DNA from: Candidatus Poseidoniales archaeon | Lineage (GTDB): Archaea > Thermoplasmatota > Poseidoniia > Poseidoniales > Poseidoniaceae | Length of the DNA: 64,000 bases | Reading direction: 5' to 3' | Assembly: GCA_003602415.1 (NCBI GenBank) | Contig: QQSK01000005.1 | Location: 104,480 to 168,479, forward strand | Part shown: in pieces, positions 7,890 through 16,463 of the stretch | How positions within the stretch are numbered: position 1 is the first letter of the stretch | Layout of the letters: each line of letters starts with the position of its first letter | Notes under the pieces: model-generated | Database searches by the model: none | Seen by the model: only the letters and a program-made list of their open reading frames with translations | Told to the model about the DNA's origin: nothing | Translations under genes and position numbers: made by a program

Positions 7890-9212
7890 ATGGCGAGCGG
7901 GTGTTTTTGGGATGAGCCTATCGAAACCGGTCCGATTCCAGCGACCGATTCCAATTTCGATTGTATTGTCGTAGGCGGGGGGCCCGGAGGGGCTGCTGCT
8001 GCATCTTACCTAGCAATGGAGGGTAAGAAAGTCCTACTTATCGAAAAAGGCGTTTGGCCAAGGGACAAGGTTTGTGGAGATGCTGTTGGCGGTAAATCTC
8101 TAGGCCATGTTAGCGCTTTAGGAGTTAAAGCAAAATTAGAATCAACTACTCACTTTCGAGTTACAGGGATAGTATTTTCATCACCAAATGGCAGTGAAGT
8201 TACAGTGCCATTACCCGAAGAAGATGTTGAGAAAATGGAGGCAGGGTATTCCTTACCAAGGCAACAATTTGATTGGTTATTATTCGAAAGAGCCACGGAG
8301 TTGGTTGTTGAAAACGGAGGTCATGTGATCCAAGGCGCTACAGTAACTGAGGTGCATGATGTTGATGGTAAAATCACAGGAGTTGAAATCGGCATCGGTG
8401 GAAAGAGGGGAGAAAAGAGGACTTACACCGCCCCTTGGACTATTGGAGCGGGTGGTTACCAATGCCCCGTTGCACGTAAAGTTGTCAAAGATTTAGCAGG
8501 CGAAGAGCTCGTTGACAGGATGCACTATTGTGGAGGTTATCGTGAATATTGGAGTGGAGTCAAGGGTTGCGAAGGCAATGCTGGTAATATTGAGATTCAT
8601 TTCGTGGATGGAGTAATCCCTGGTTATTTCTGGCTCTTCCCGTTGGGTGAAGGAAGAGTAAATGTTGGCATCGGAATGGTGCTAGGACTTATGGATAAGC
8701 AAAAGAAGAAATTGAAATCCCTTCAAGCAAGTGTGATTGCTAACCATCCATCGTTCAAAGAAAGATTTGCTGATGCTGAAATGATAGAAGGTACTGGCAA
8801 AGGTTGGCAATTACCATTCGGCAGTCCTAGAAAGGGTGAGAAAAATCAACCCCGTAGAGCCTATTCTCCTGGCGCTTTATTGGTTGGCGATGCAGCTAGT
8901 CTAGTAGATCCGTTCTCAGGGGAAGGTGTTGGAAACGCTCTGGTTAGTGGCGAGATGGCTGCTAGGCATGTCATTGAAAATAAAGGCGGCCAAGAATACC
9001 AAACTGAATTGTGGGAAGCTCTGGGCCCAGAATTAACTAATTCATTCAAGATGCAAAAGATGAGTAGAAGAAAGTGGTTGCTGAATTGGTTCGTAGGAAA
9101 GGCTAGCCGTAAGCCTGTTATTCAAGAGATGATGACTGAAATGATCGCTAGTAAAGAGGCGCAAGAAAACTTGCATTCGAAGTGGTTCCTTGTCAAGACA
9201 TTACTATTCTGA
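7890..9212 (+). CDS. geranylgeranyl reductase family flavoprotein
   Basis: This 440-residue FAD-dependent oxidoreductase belongs to the GGR family, which saturates the isoprenoid chains of archaeal membrane lipids. Marks are the dinucleotide-binding GGGPGG (about residues 27-32) with the following E in LLIEKG, the DKVCGDAVGG segment, the P-G-Y-F-W-L-F-P motif and the second FAD motif GDAASLVDPFSGEGVGNA. The frame opens at a TTG at 7863, but ATG 7890 gives the more usual N-terminus. It begins a run with the HAD phosphatase and NERD genes, separated by 9 and 4 bases. A second, shorter flavoprotein lies with GGGP synthase at 25.1-25.7 kb, so this may be the full-length lipid reductase. Confidence 0.85.
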   Translation: MASGCFWDEPIETGPIPATDSNFDCIVVGGGPGGAAAASYLAMEGKKVLLIEKGVWPRDKVCGDAVGGKSLGHVSALGVKAKLESTTHFRVTGIVFSSPNGSEVTVPLPEEDVEKMEAGYSLPRQQFDWLLFERATELVVENGGHVIQGATVTEVHDVDGKITGVEIGIGGKRGEKRTYTAPWTIGAGGYQCPVARKVVKDLAGEELVDRMHYCGGYREYWSGVKGCEGNAGNIEIHFVDGVIPGYFWLFPLGEGRVNVGIGMVLGLMDKQKKKLKSLQASVIANHPSFKERFADAEMIEGTGKGWQLPFGSPRKGEKNQPRRAYSPGALLVGDAASLVDPFSGEGVGNALVSGEMAARHVIENKGGQEYQTELWEALGPELTNSFKMQKMSRRKWLLNWFVGKASRKPVIQEMMTEMIASKEAQENLHSKWFLVKTLLF

Positions 9213-9224
9213 GGTGAGATATTG
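9211..9224 (+). promoter_or_regulatory. strong Shine-Dalgarno deciding a TTG start (HAD gene)
   Basis: GAGGTGA at 9211-9217 is followed after four bases by TTG at 9222. The only nearby ATG is out of frame. The same motif, spacing and TTG recur before the next gene. Confidence 0.6.
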
Positions 9225-9998
9225 GATGAAAAACTGAGTGGAGTGAAAGCAGTATTCCTTGACCTAGATGGTACAATATACCTAGGTGGAAATCTTATTC
9301 CTGGTGCATTGGATTTTCTATCGAGGTGTAACGAAAAGGGTGTGCGTCGCTATTTCTTATCCAATAATTCATCGCGCTCTGTCGAACAGTATGTGCAAAA
9401 ATTGGCTGGAATGGGTATCCCTTGTTCTGCAGAAGATGTGTTGCTTTCAACCCATGACCTTCTATCGTGGTTGAATAAAAATAACGTTACCAGAACTTGG
9501 GCAATAGCTACCAAAGGAATGTGTAAGATGATGGAGGATGCTGGAATTTCAACTCGTGATGAAAACCCTCAGTATGTTGTATTGGGATACGATACTGAAA
9601 TTGATTACGAAAAAATATCCACCGGATCTATTCACATGCACAAAGGTGTACCATTGGTTGCTAGTCATCCAGACATGGTCTGTCCTTCGCCTGATGGAGG
9701 GTTACCTGATGTTGGGGCCTATCTTGCAATGCTAAAAGTCACAACCGGCAAGGACCCCGAACATATTACTGGTAAACCAAACCCTGGAATGATTATGCAT
9801 AAAATCGAGGAGTTAGGGCTCCATCCATCTGAATGCGCAATGGTTGGAGACAGATTGTATACCGATATGGAAATGGCAATTCAAGCAGGATGTGTGTCGG
9901 TTCTAGTTTTGTCTGGAGAGGCAACGCGTGATGATTTAGCCAATTCAGGAAAGACGGTGAGTGTGGTTGTCGAATCGGTTGACCAACTGCTGAGGTGA
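9222..9998 (+). CDS. HAD-superfamily phosphatase (NagD/class IIA type)
   Basis: This 258-residue protein has the HAD motifs in order: motif I D-L-D-G-T-I-Y near residue 14, motif II S-N-N-S-S around 48, and motif IV in M-V-G-D-R-L-Y-T-D-M near 206. A large C2 cap inserted between motifs II and III places it in class IIA, with NagD and p-nitrophenyl-phosphatase-type enzymes that act on sugar phosphates, nucleotides or phosphoglycolate. The substrate is not decidable. The start is TTG 9222, backed by the strong GAGGTGA. Nine bases separate it from the GGR gene, so the two are probably cotranscribed. Confidence 0.9.
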   Translation: MDEKLSGVKAVFLDLDGTIYLGGNLIPGALDFLSRCNEKGVRRYFLSNNSSRSVEQYVQKLAGMGIPCSAEDVLLSTHDLLSWLNKNNVTRTWAIATKGMCKMMEDAGISTRDENPQYVVLGYDTEIDYEKISTGSIHMHKGVPLVASHPDMVCPSPDGGLPDVGAYLAMLKVTTGKDPEHITGKPNPGMIMHKIEELGLHPSECAMVGDRLYTDMEMAIQAGCVSVLVLSGEATRDDLANSGKTVSVVVESVDQLLR

Positions 9999-10005
9999 GT
10001 TCTTG
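9992..10005 (+). promoter_or_regulatory. strong Shine-Dalgarno deciding a TTG start (NERD gene)
   Basis: GAGGTGA at 9992-9998 overlaps the TGA stop of the HAD gene and sits four bases before TTG 10003. The layout copies the one at 9211-9224 and suggests translational coupling. Confidence 0.6.
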
Positions 10006-10824
10006 GGTAGGTTTGGAGAGTTTCTTTCTCGTAGGAAAAAATTCGAACCAGAGGGGCATGTTGTTTCCGGCAGATTGGCGGAGTTTAGACTGATGAAACT
10101 AACGCGAGCTGTTGCGGGAGATGCTTTGGTATTGGAAGGGATTAGGATTCCTGACCCAGAAGAAGGAGGTCGGAGAGAAATCGATATGGTGGTTGCCACC
10201 AAAGATGAAATTCTATTTGTAGAACAGAAGCATTGGTCTGGTTCTTTTACAATAACTAGTGAAGGGCGCTTTTTCCAAAAAAGAAAAAATGGAGGTACAC
10301 TCATGCACAAAGACATCGTTGCTTGGACTGCAAGAAAGGGAGATATTTTGTGCGATTTGCATGAAAGCAGAACTGATTTAGAAGCTCCTCCGAGCAGAAC
10401 TGTGTTGGTGTTTTCAAACAAGAATTTGGAATGGGATCCGCTGCCTGAAGAAGTTCCTGCTGAAGCATATGATGAATTAGGATTCATCAATATGATTGAA
10501 AAAATGGTGAAGTTACCTCCATCAAATGAATTGAAAGAAACCCTTCTAGGATTTGGAACCTGGGATACCATTCATCTAAACGGTGGTAAAACCGTTCATG
10601 GAGATATTCTCGAATATCCATTTGAAAAAAATGATTGTACTGTGAAGAATTCGGGCTTCTTGGGATTACTGATTGGTCCAAAGAGCGTGTTATCCACAGG
10701 CGAGGTTGTTACCGACCAATCTGGTCCTTTGATATCGGTTGTGGGGGAAGATGGGTCTCGAATTATCCCCTTTGCCCATATTTCTCGTATAGAATTCAGC
10801 AATCCTAGGGCAGAATGGGGTTAA
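10003..10824 (+). CDS. NERD-domain protein, possible nuclease
   Basis: This 273-residue protein has an N-terminal nuclease-related domain (about residues 20-120). Visible are E-I-D-M-V-V followed by I-L-F-V-E-Q-K-H-W-S-G, matching the D...E-x-K pattern of the PD-(D/E)xK-like NERD fold; the acidic and lysine residues needed for catalysis are present. The C-terminal 120 residues are of unknown fold and end with a small beta-rich section. No helicase or kinase domain is fused, although such fusions are common in NERD proteins. Position next to a lipid reductase and a HAD phosphatase gives no clear functional hint. A DNA-processing role is inferred from the family only. Confidence 0.75.
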   Translation: MGRFGEFLSRRKKFEPEGHVVSGRLAEFRLMKLTRAVAGDALVLEGIRIPDPEEGGRREIDMVVATKDEILFVEQKHWSGSFTITSEGRFFQKRKNGGTLMHKDIVAWTARKGDILCDLHESRTDLEAPPSRTVLVFSNKNLEWDPLPEEVPAEAYDELGFINMIEKMVKLPPSNELKETLLGFGTWDTIHLNGGKTVHGDILEYPFEKNDCTVKNSGFLGLLIGPKSVLSTGEVVTDQSGPLISVVGEDGSRIIPFAHISRIEFSNPRAEWG

Positions 10825-10995
10825 TTGGTGTTTTTTTGCTGATTTTACCTAGTATTTGCGGCCAAAGAGTCGGTTATATGCATCATTTATGCAAATCAAA
10901 TATAATTCCATGCAAATTGCAATAATCGCAAGTAGTTTCTGATTTTTTGCCGTTTTAATGGCAGGATTCAAACACAAAGCCCGTCAGGACCGGTT

Positions 10996-11274
10996 ATGGC
11001 TGAGTTATGGATAGAAGCGATCGGCCTATTTGCTGGCGTTCTGGGAATTGTAGCATGGATTCCCCAAATTAGAGAAGTTTGGGTCAATAAAAGACACGAT
11101 GGTATTTCTCTGGCTACTTTCAGTGTAGTGATGGTCGCTTTGGGACTGTGGCTTGTTTACGGCATCTTGGTTGACTCCGTAGCAATGATCGTTGCCAACA
11201 TTATGACCTTAGCCGTCATACTAGCTGTAATTATCGGAGTGGTTAGACTCCGGAAATCCGAATCAACAAACTGA
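10996..11274 (+). CDS. SemiSWEET-like PQ-loop transporter
   Basis: This 92-residue protein has three hydrophobic segments and the PQ-loop W-I-P-Q-I near residue 24, then the G-I-S-L-A-T-F and L-W-L-V-Y-G motifs and a conserved Asn in helix 3 (A-N-I-M). These are the hallmarks of SemiSWEET half-transporters, which dimerise to move sugars across the membrane. Length is typical. The 171 bases before it are AT-rich and contain a TTATATG element near 10874 that could be a promoter, plus a small TGCC/GGCA hairpin. The 3' end overlaps the convergent glutamine synthetase gene by 12 bases. Confidence 0.87.
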   Translation: MAELWIEAIGLFAGVLGIVAWIPQIREVWVNKRHDGISLATFSVVMVALGLWLVYGILVDSVAMIVANIMTLAVILAVIIGVVRLRKSESTN

Positions 11275-12273
11275 TTTTGTTGTGGAAATAATCACTGCAC
11301 CAATCTTGTAAGGGTCGCCATTAGATGCTGGTCTGCGATCTTCTAGGCGCCCTACCCATCCGTCAGTAGGGACTGATGCTGGCACGCGTATTGAAGCGCC
11401 TCTGTCTGAAACTCCGTAAGAGAATTGGTCGATGGATTGTGTCTCGTGAAGTCCGGTTAGACGTTGTTCGTTGTGAGCACCATATACTGCCATGTGTTTT
11501 TGGATATTCTTTCCAAACGCTTCACAGATTGTGTCGAATAATTCCTTTCCACCTACATCTCTCATTGCACCGTTCGAGAAATTTGCGTGCATTCCAGAAC
11601 CGTTCCAATCTCCCTTGATTGGTTTAGGATGGTATTCGATGTAATATCCATAATCCTCTGTCAGGCGATCAAGAAGGTATCGAGCTACCCATAGTTCATC
11701 GCCTGCTTTCTTAGCACCCTTTGCGAATATCTGGAATTCCCACTGTCCACATGCAACTTCTTGGTTGATTCCTTCGAAGTTAATTCCTGCTTCCAAACAT
11801 AGGTCTGCGTGTTGCTCCACTAGATTGCGTCCGTGAGTGTTTTTACCTCCAACTGAACAATAGTAAAGGCCCTGTGGACCAGGGTATCCGCCAACTGGGA
11901 ATCCTAGAGGTAATTGTGTATCAACATCCATGATGAAGTATTCTTGCTCGAATCCGAACCAGAAGTCTTCGTCGTCGTCGTCAATGGTTGCGCGCCCATT
12001 ACTAGCGTGAGGAGTGCCGTCTGGATTCATTACTTCGCACATTACAAGGAAGCCGTTCATTCTTTGAGGGTCTGGGTAGATTGCTACTGGTTTTAGTAAG
12101 CAATCGGATGCTCCTCCTTCTGCTTGCTTTGTTGATGAACCGTCGAACATCCACATTGGGCATTCTTCCAATGTTCCTTCAAAATTAGAACGAACCATAG
12201 TTTTGCTTCGCATGTTTTGTGTCGGTTCGTATCCGTCAAGCCAAATGTACTCCAGTTTTGCTTTATCCATCAT
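11263..12273 (-). CDS. glnII: glutamine synthetase, GSII (eukaryotic) type
   Basis: This 336-residue enzyme condenses glutamate and ammonia with ATP. Its length and motifs are those of the short GSII class typical of eukaryotes and some bacteria, not the roughly 440-470-residue GSI class usual in archaea. Marks are the N-terminal Y-I-W-L-D-G-Y and L-R-S-K-T-like R-S-K-T-M, W-M-F-D-G-S-S-T, the E-Q-E-Y metal site, G-G-Y-P-G-P-Q-G-x-Y-Y-C-S-V-G, W-N-G-S-G-M-H-x-N and N-E-Q-R-L-T-G-x-H-E-T. Codon use is C-rich with mainly AAG lysine, suggesting high expression. A TATA-like element lies 30-38 bases upstream, so the leader is short. ATG 12270 is an alternative start. Confidence 0.95.
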   Translation of the reverse strand: MMDKAKLEYIWLDGYEPTQNMRSKTMVRSNFEGTLEECPMWMFDGSSTKQAEGGASDCLLKPVAIYPDPQRMNGFLVMCEVMNPDGTPHASNGRATIDDDDEDFWFGFEQEYFIMDVDTQLPLGFPVGGYPGPQGLYYCSVGGKNTHGRNLVEQHADLCLEAGINFEGINQEVACGQWEFQIFAKGAKKAGDELWVARYLLDRLTEDYGYYIEYHPKPIKGDWNGSGMHANFSNGAMRDVGGKELFDTICEAFGKNIQKHMAVYGAHNEQRLTGLHETQSIDQFSYGVSDRGASIRVPASVPTDGWVGRLEDRRPASNGDPYKIGAVIISTTKSVC

Positions 12274-12302
12274 GGGTATCGAAGGTTGCGTTATGAGTAC
12301 GG

Positions 12303-12311
12303 TATATTATA
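12303..12311 (-). promoter_or_regulatory. TATA element upstream of glutamine synthetase
   Basis: The minus strand reads GTATAATATACC about 30-38 bases before the glnII start, placing transcription initiation almost at the start codon. The remaining bases to 12470 are AT-rich and hold no gene that I can see. Confidence 0.45.
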
Positions 12312-12470
12312 CAATCGCACAATAATTTGGTCGGATTTAAGGTAATAGTTGTAAAATAATGGACTAAATATAATCAAATGAATAGATTTTTCTATTTTTC
12401 ATATACTATTTGTTGTTCAAATGCTCGCGTGAAAGACAAGGTTTTGGACATTCGTCCAATATGTGTTTTT

Positions 12471-14261
12471 TCAATTATTTGCGGCTTCTGAACTCTGCGG
12501 GGTTACCAAAACGTTACTTCCATCACGATCGATGTGGGGAATTGAAAATATCCCCCCGTTTACAGTGACGGGGCATGAATTCCCACAAGCGGGAGCGAGA
12601 TAGTCTTCACCAGTCTCGGTTAATACTAGCTTAATTCCATGGCCTGCGGGCAATATTACATCGAGCCCTTGGAACTCCATCAACATAACAAGACTTTGAC
12701 CAGGGAATACTGTTTGAGGGTCATAACCTCCTGCGTGATATCGAATATCCATTGTTGCATGCCCTAAGCGTAGGCCTGTTTCAGCATCCTGTAGTTCTGC
12801 GAATATCTGCCCCCCATCCATTGAAGCAGTCACATCAAGGTGTAATGTCGGCAACCCTGAGATATGCATGTCTTCTGAGAACCCCGGGCAGTTGATGGTA
12901 ACTGTTTGTAATCCTCCTCCAATGACAGATGTTCCTCCGACATTGCTTCCTTGTTGGTCACAATCGCCGAGTTGGATTTCATGCCAGTTGGCGTCTTGTG
13001 GTGGCCAAAGCTCTTCGATTCTCCATTGGCCATCGTTGCGTTGTATTTGGGCGTGGTTTGCTGGTTTAGGGCCCACTCCTTTGAGATAATATTCAAACCA
13101 CTCAAACAGGTCTTGGCCCCAATCCCAACGAGTCATGTTGTGTATTGCTTCTCCACCATAACCTGAATCCTGGTTATTGTGTTTGGTCCATTGGTCTGGA
13201 TAATTGTGTTCCCATTGGCCTAGCATTCCTCTGACATCATATCCTGCTGCCGAATAATCGAGATACCAGTTGGTGCCCGAAGGGCCGCCGAATACTTGGT
13301 GAGGATCGACGTTCCAATCTTGCATTCCCTGAACCCAATAAATTGAGCCATTCCAATTTTGAAATGCTTTGTCAATGTGGCTTCTTTCATCGTAATAATT
13401 TTGCATGTAAGGATCTAGTTCTCCAAGACCATATGTTACAGGGCCTGCAAAGATGCCTTCGACAATGTCTGGGCAAATATTATCCAAATCATCTCCGTTG
13501 TAATCAACAGTACTACCAAAATAGTTCATGTGCATAATTTGGCTTCTAGCCTCAGCGCTTCCATTTTTGTAAAGTAAAGGATGGAGGGCGGTTGTGCCTG
13601 AAATTGGAACTATTGTTTTGAGATGTTCGCTACCCAAAGCTGCGGCTTCCCACTGGGTAGCGCCCTCGTATGATTTGCCATACAGCCCCACATTTCCATT
13701 CGACCAGTTTTGTTGGCCCAACCACTCGACTGCATGATGAATGCCAAGTCCTTCTCCTGCCCCTCGATAGTCGAAGCAGCCACTGGATTCTTCGGTTCCG
13801 AAAACAGAGACTTGGGCAAAGGCATAGCCGTGAGGAATATAATTGTCAAAAATGAATTCGCCTCGCCCCGCGCCAACAACGTTGGTTGCGCCCGACTCTG
13901 AGCCTGGCTGACCATAAGAAAAGTAAGGGCTTACAATAGCGATTACAGGAACTTTTTCACCTTGTTCGGTATTTGATGGCAACCAATATGACAAATGGAC
14001 ATTGGAAGTTGGTGGGCCGGTTTCCCAGATATCAGAGGTGTCTACCTCGAATGTTGCTTCCTGTACATCTAGTGCAGTGTAAGGGCCCTTTTCGAGAACC
14101 ATTGCATAGGTTCCATTCCATTCCCATTCCAAAAATTGCCTATCGTTGATGTCAGGATAATATGGCTCTGATGACGTTTCGGATTTAGCTTCATCACTGC
14201 CCAGACAACCAGATAGTGGTCCTAGGAGGACCAGCAAGGTCAGTAAAACAGCGGTTCGCAT
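12471..14261 (-). CDS. secreted S15/CocE-type peptidase, lipoprotein
   Basis: This 596-residue alpha/beta hydrolase is of the X-Pro dipeptidyl-peptidase (S15)/CocE family. The catalytic triad is visible: Ser197 in G-K-S-Y-E-G, Asp315 in Q-G-M-Q-D-W-N-V and His352 in Q-W-E-H-N-Y-P. The N-terminus is a signal peptide ending in a lipobox L-S-G-C with Cys19, followed by a Ser/Glu-rich tether, so the enzyme should sit outside the membrane on a lipid anchor. The C-terminal third is a jelly-roll-like beta domain typical of the family. A longer frame starts at 14363, but only the Met at 14261 puts the signal peptide at the N-terminus. It probably trims peptides for uptake. Confidence 0.88.
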   Translation of the reverse strand: MRTAVLLTLLVLLGPLSGCLGSDEAKSETSSEPYYPDINDRQFLEWEWNGTYAMVLEKGPYTALDVQEATFEVDTSDIWETGPPTSNVHLSYWLPSNTEQGEKVPVIAIVSPYFSYGQPGSESGATNVVGAGRGEFIFDNYIPHGYAFAQVSVFGTEESSGCFDYRGAGEGLGIHHAVEWLGQQNWSNGNVGLYGKSYEGATQWEAAALGSEHLKTIVPISGTTALHPLLYKNGSAEARSQIMHMNYFGSTVDYNGDDLDNICPDIVEGIFAGPVTYGLGELDPYMQNYYDERSHIDKAFQNWNGSIYWVQGMQDWNVDPHQVFGGPSGTNWYLDYSAAGYDVRGMLGQWEHNYPDQWTKHNNQDSGYGGEAIHNMTRWDWGQDLFEWFEYYLKGVGPKPANHAQIQRNDGQWRIEELWPPQDANWHEIQLGDCDQQGSNVGGTSVIGGGLQTVTINCPGFSEDMHISGLPTLHLDVTASMDGGQIFAELQDAETGLRLGHATMDIRYHAGGYDPQTVFPGQSLVMLMEFQGLDVILPAGHGIKLVLTETGEDYLAPACGNSCPVTVNGGIFSIPHIDRDGSNVLVTPQSSEAANN

Positions 14262-14318
14262 TACCGGTGCGTAACAACCATCCGGCAAGAAGATGACCCA
14301 GAAGTGATTAGGAGTGGT

Positions 14319-15284
14319 ATGGCTGTTTTGGTAACTGGTGCTAGTGGTTTCATAGGGGCGCATGTTGTCAAAGAATTGCTAAGCCGTAATATTCCTGTAA
14401 AAGCGATGATGAGAGATGTTTCTCTAGGTGCTATGTTTGGTGAAGAAAAGAACCTTGAGATTGTTCAAGCTGACCTTTTTGATGTTGATTCTCTAAAGGC
14501 CGCAGTAGATGGTTGTGATGACGTAATACACTGTGCGGCTGCATTATATGTTGGTGCAAAAAATCCTCAGCGTGATGTTGTTGACCCATCAGTGATTGGT
14601 GTAGAAAATCTTTGTTCGGTGATGGATGGTGTCAAAAGAATAGTCCATACTTCATCGGTTGCTGCTATTCGATCCACTAGATATGAAAACGGAAGAATTT
14701 TTTCTAAATCGGATTGGTGTGATGATGCTAGTGTGAAATCTAACCCATACGGTTTGGCTAAAGCAGAGGCTGAAAGAAAAATTAGACATTGGGCCAAAGA
14801 CAGGGATGTGCGTTTGGTAACTATTCACCCTTCAATTGTATTCGGACCAATTATTCACAAAAGGCACTTAGAAGGTTCAATGTCTTACTTGAAGCATTTT
14901 GTTAAAGGTCCGCCCTTTGTTCTTGATGTACACATTAATTTTGTAGATGTAAGAGATGTTGCTATAGCGCATGTAAACGCGTTGGAAATGGGAGAGGATA
15001 GAGAGAGATACATTATCCATAAACAGGGATTGTGGATGAAAGAAATTGGGCAAATCCTCAACGGAGGTTTTGATAGGTCCTTTGCTACGAAGAAGTTGCC
15101 TAGATTGTTTGCATATTGTCTTGCGGTATTACATCCTAAATTGTCACTAAAATCCATCAAAGGCTCGCTTGGGAGACATATTGGATACGAAATAGGAGAT
15201 TCGGTTACGGCCCTCTCTTTACCGGATTTTGATGTAGAGGCCACACTTATTGATTCAGTAAGGTCTATTCAGGCGCAAGATTGA
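14319..15284 (+). CDS. NAD(P)-dependent epimerase/reductase (extended SDR)
   Basis: This 321-residue extended short-chain dehydrogenase has the Rossmann motif T-G-A-S-G-F-I-G at residues 6-13 and the catalytic N-P-Y-G-L-A-K (Y-x3-K), with T-S-S as the Ser partner. The overall pattern resembles dihydroflavonol-4-reductase or 3-beta-hydroxysteroid-dehydrogenase-like members. The substrate is unknown. ATG 14319 is preferred over 14304 because AGGAG lies at the right distance. The stop overlaps the possible TTG start of pyrF (ATTGA), so the two are probably cotranscribed. Confidence 0.87.
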   Translation: MAVLVTGASGFIGAHVVKELLSRNIPVKAMMRDVSLGAMFGEEKNLEIVQADLFDVDSLKAAVDGCDDVIHCAAALYVGAKNPQRDVVDPSVIGVENLCSVMDGVKRIVHTSSVAAIRSTRYENGRIFSKSDWCDDASVKSNPYGLAKAEAERKIRHWAKDRDVRLVTIHPSIVFGPIIHKRHLEGSMSYLKHFVKGPPFVLDVHINFVDVRDVAIAHVNALEMGEDRERYIIHKQGLWMKEIGQILNGGFDRSFATKKLPRLFAYCLAVLHPKLSLKSIKGSLGRHIGYEIGDSVTALSLPDFDVEATLIDSVRSIQAQD

Positions 15285-15307
15285 CACATAGCGGAACTTT
15301 GCGTAAG

Positions 15308-16105
15308 ATGATGGCAGCGGAAATCTGGGGTGAAAGGTGGGCTGAGTCGACCTCCGATATTTCAAAAAAATATATGGAAATCGCTGTTAAAAAAAGAAGT
15401 CTTGTTTGCTTAGCTGCCGATAGAAATACAATGGCGGGACTATTTGATTTGATTGAACAAGTAGGCCCATATATCGCTGCATTGAAAACCCACGTAGACC
15501 TTGTAGATGATTGGACTGCGGGCGAATGGTCTCGGTTCTGTGAGGTCGCAGACGCAGCAGGATTATTGATTTTTGAAGATAGGAAATTTGCGGATATCGG
15601 CAAAATTACCCGCAACCAAATGGGAGGGATATACGATATTCGAAGTTGGAGTGATTTGGTTACTGCGCATTTGATTAGCGGCCCCGATATTGTTGATGGG
15701 ATCCAAGCCGCTTGGTCTGATGTTTCAAGAAGCGGTGGTGTTTTGTTACTCGCTCAAATGTCTAGTAGAGGTAATCTATTGAATCCAAAATACACAGACG
15801 AAGTTGTTGCAAAGGGTAAACAGCACCCTGGTGTGTTTGGATTCATAGGCAATGGTTCTCGGCCGGATGAATTGCGTGAATTACGCCAAAAAGTGGGTTC
15901 TGCGAAAATGATTTGGACGCCGGGTGTTAATCTCGCGGTCGGTGATGGAGAAATGGGACAAAGATATGGAGACCCGAGGCAAGCGATTCTTGCTGGTTCT
16001 GATTGTATAATAGTTGGAAGTGGTATCCACAAATCAAGTAACCCTGCAGATTCGGCTAAAAAATATGCAGATGCGTCATGGAATGCACTAATTGAGAGAG
16101 AATAA
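15308..16105 (+). CDS. pyrF: orotidine 5'-phosphate decarboxylase, eukaryote-like form
   Basis: This 265-residue enzyme makes UMP from OMP, the last step of pyrimidine synthesis. The substrate motif K-T-H-V-D and the catalytic block F-E-D-R-K-F-A-D-I-G are present, followed by the W-S-D-L-V-T-A-H and G-P-D-I-V-x-G segments. These match the eukaryotic URA3/UMPS form more closely than the shorter archaeal form, whose motif is usually D-x-K-x-A-D-I-P. ATG 15308 is chosen; the frame also opens with a TTG at 15281 that overlaps the upstream stop, and that start could be used by coupling. A small membrane-protein gene follows after one base. Confidence 0.9.
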   Translation: MMAAEIWGERWAESTSDISKKYMEIAVKKRSLVCLAADRNTMAGLFDLIEQVGPYIAALKTHVDLVDDWTAGEWSRFCEVADAAGLLIFEDRKFADIGKITRNQMGGIYDIRSWSDLVTAHLISGPDIVDGIQAAWSDVSRSGGVLLLAQMSSRGNLLNPKYTDEVVAKGKQHPGVFGFIGNGSRPDELRELRQKVGSAKMIWTPGVNLAVGDGEMGQRYGDPRQAILAGSDCIIVGSGIHKSSNPADSAKKYADASWNALIERE

Positions 16106-16106
16106 T

Positions 16107-16463
16107 ATGAGTGCCATAGTTGGTTGGATAATTGGAATACCTCTGAGTATTGCTATTTCTTGGCTAGTCTGGTACGTTTGGAATAACAATAGAATGTTAG
16201 ATGCTAGAATTGCAAATGGAGATATCGAGTTGCTTTCTTCTTCGAATTACAATATTACTGAAGTTGTAAGAGCGCCTGCTGGAAGTAGAGTGGAAAAGGT
16301 TGCTCAGCAAATTGTTGCCCCAGTTGCTGGAGGATATATTCGTCAAACTCTCCCCGATGGTAGAGTTGCTCTAATACCTGTAGCTTCGGTTCCGCAACCA
16401 ATCAAATCATACCCGAATCCCACGCATACCACGCAGCTGCAGCAAGGCCCGAAAATAGAATAA
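16107..16463 (+). CDS. small single-pass membrane protein, unknown
   Basis: This 118-residue protein has one N-terminal transmembrane segment (about residues 5-24, ending in a Trp/Tyr-rich interface) and a soluble domain predicted to be mostly beta and coil. It begins one base after the pyrF stop with GAGAGA just upstream, so it is probably coupled to pyrF. No family is recognised. The last 62 bases overlap the 3' end of the convergent receiver-domain gene, so one of the two may end in a low-constraint tail. Confidence 0.65.
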   Translation: MSAIVGWIIGIPLSIAISWLVWYVWNNNRMLDARIANGDIELLSSSNYNITEVVRAPAGSRVEKVAQQIVAPVAGGYIRQTLPDGRVALIPVASVPQPIKSYPNPTHTTQLQQGPKIE

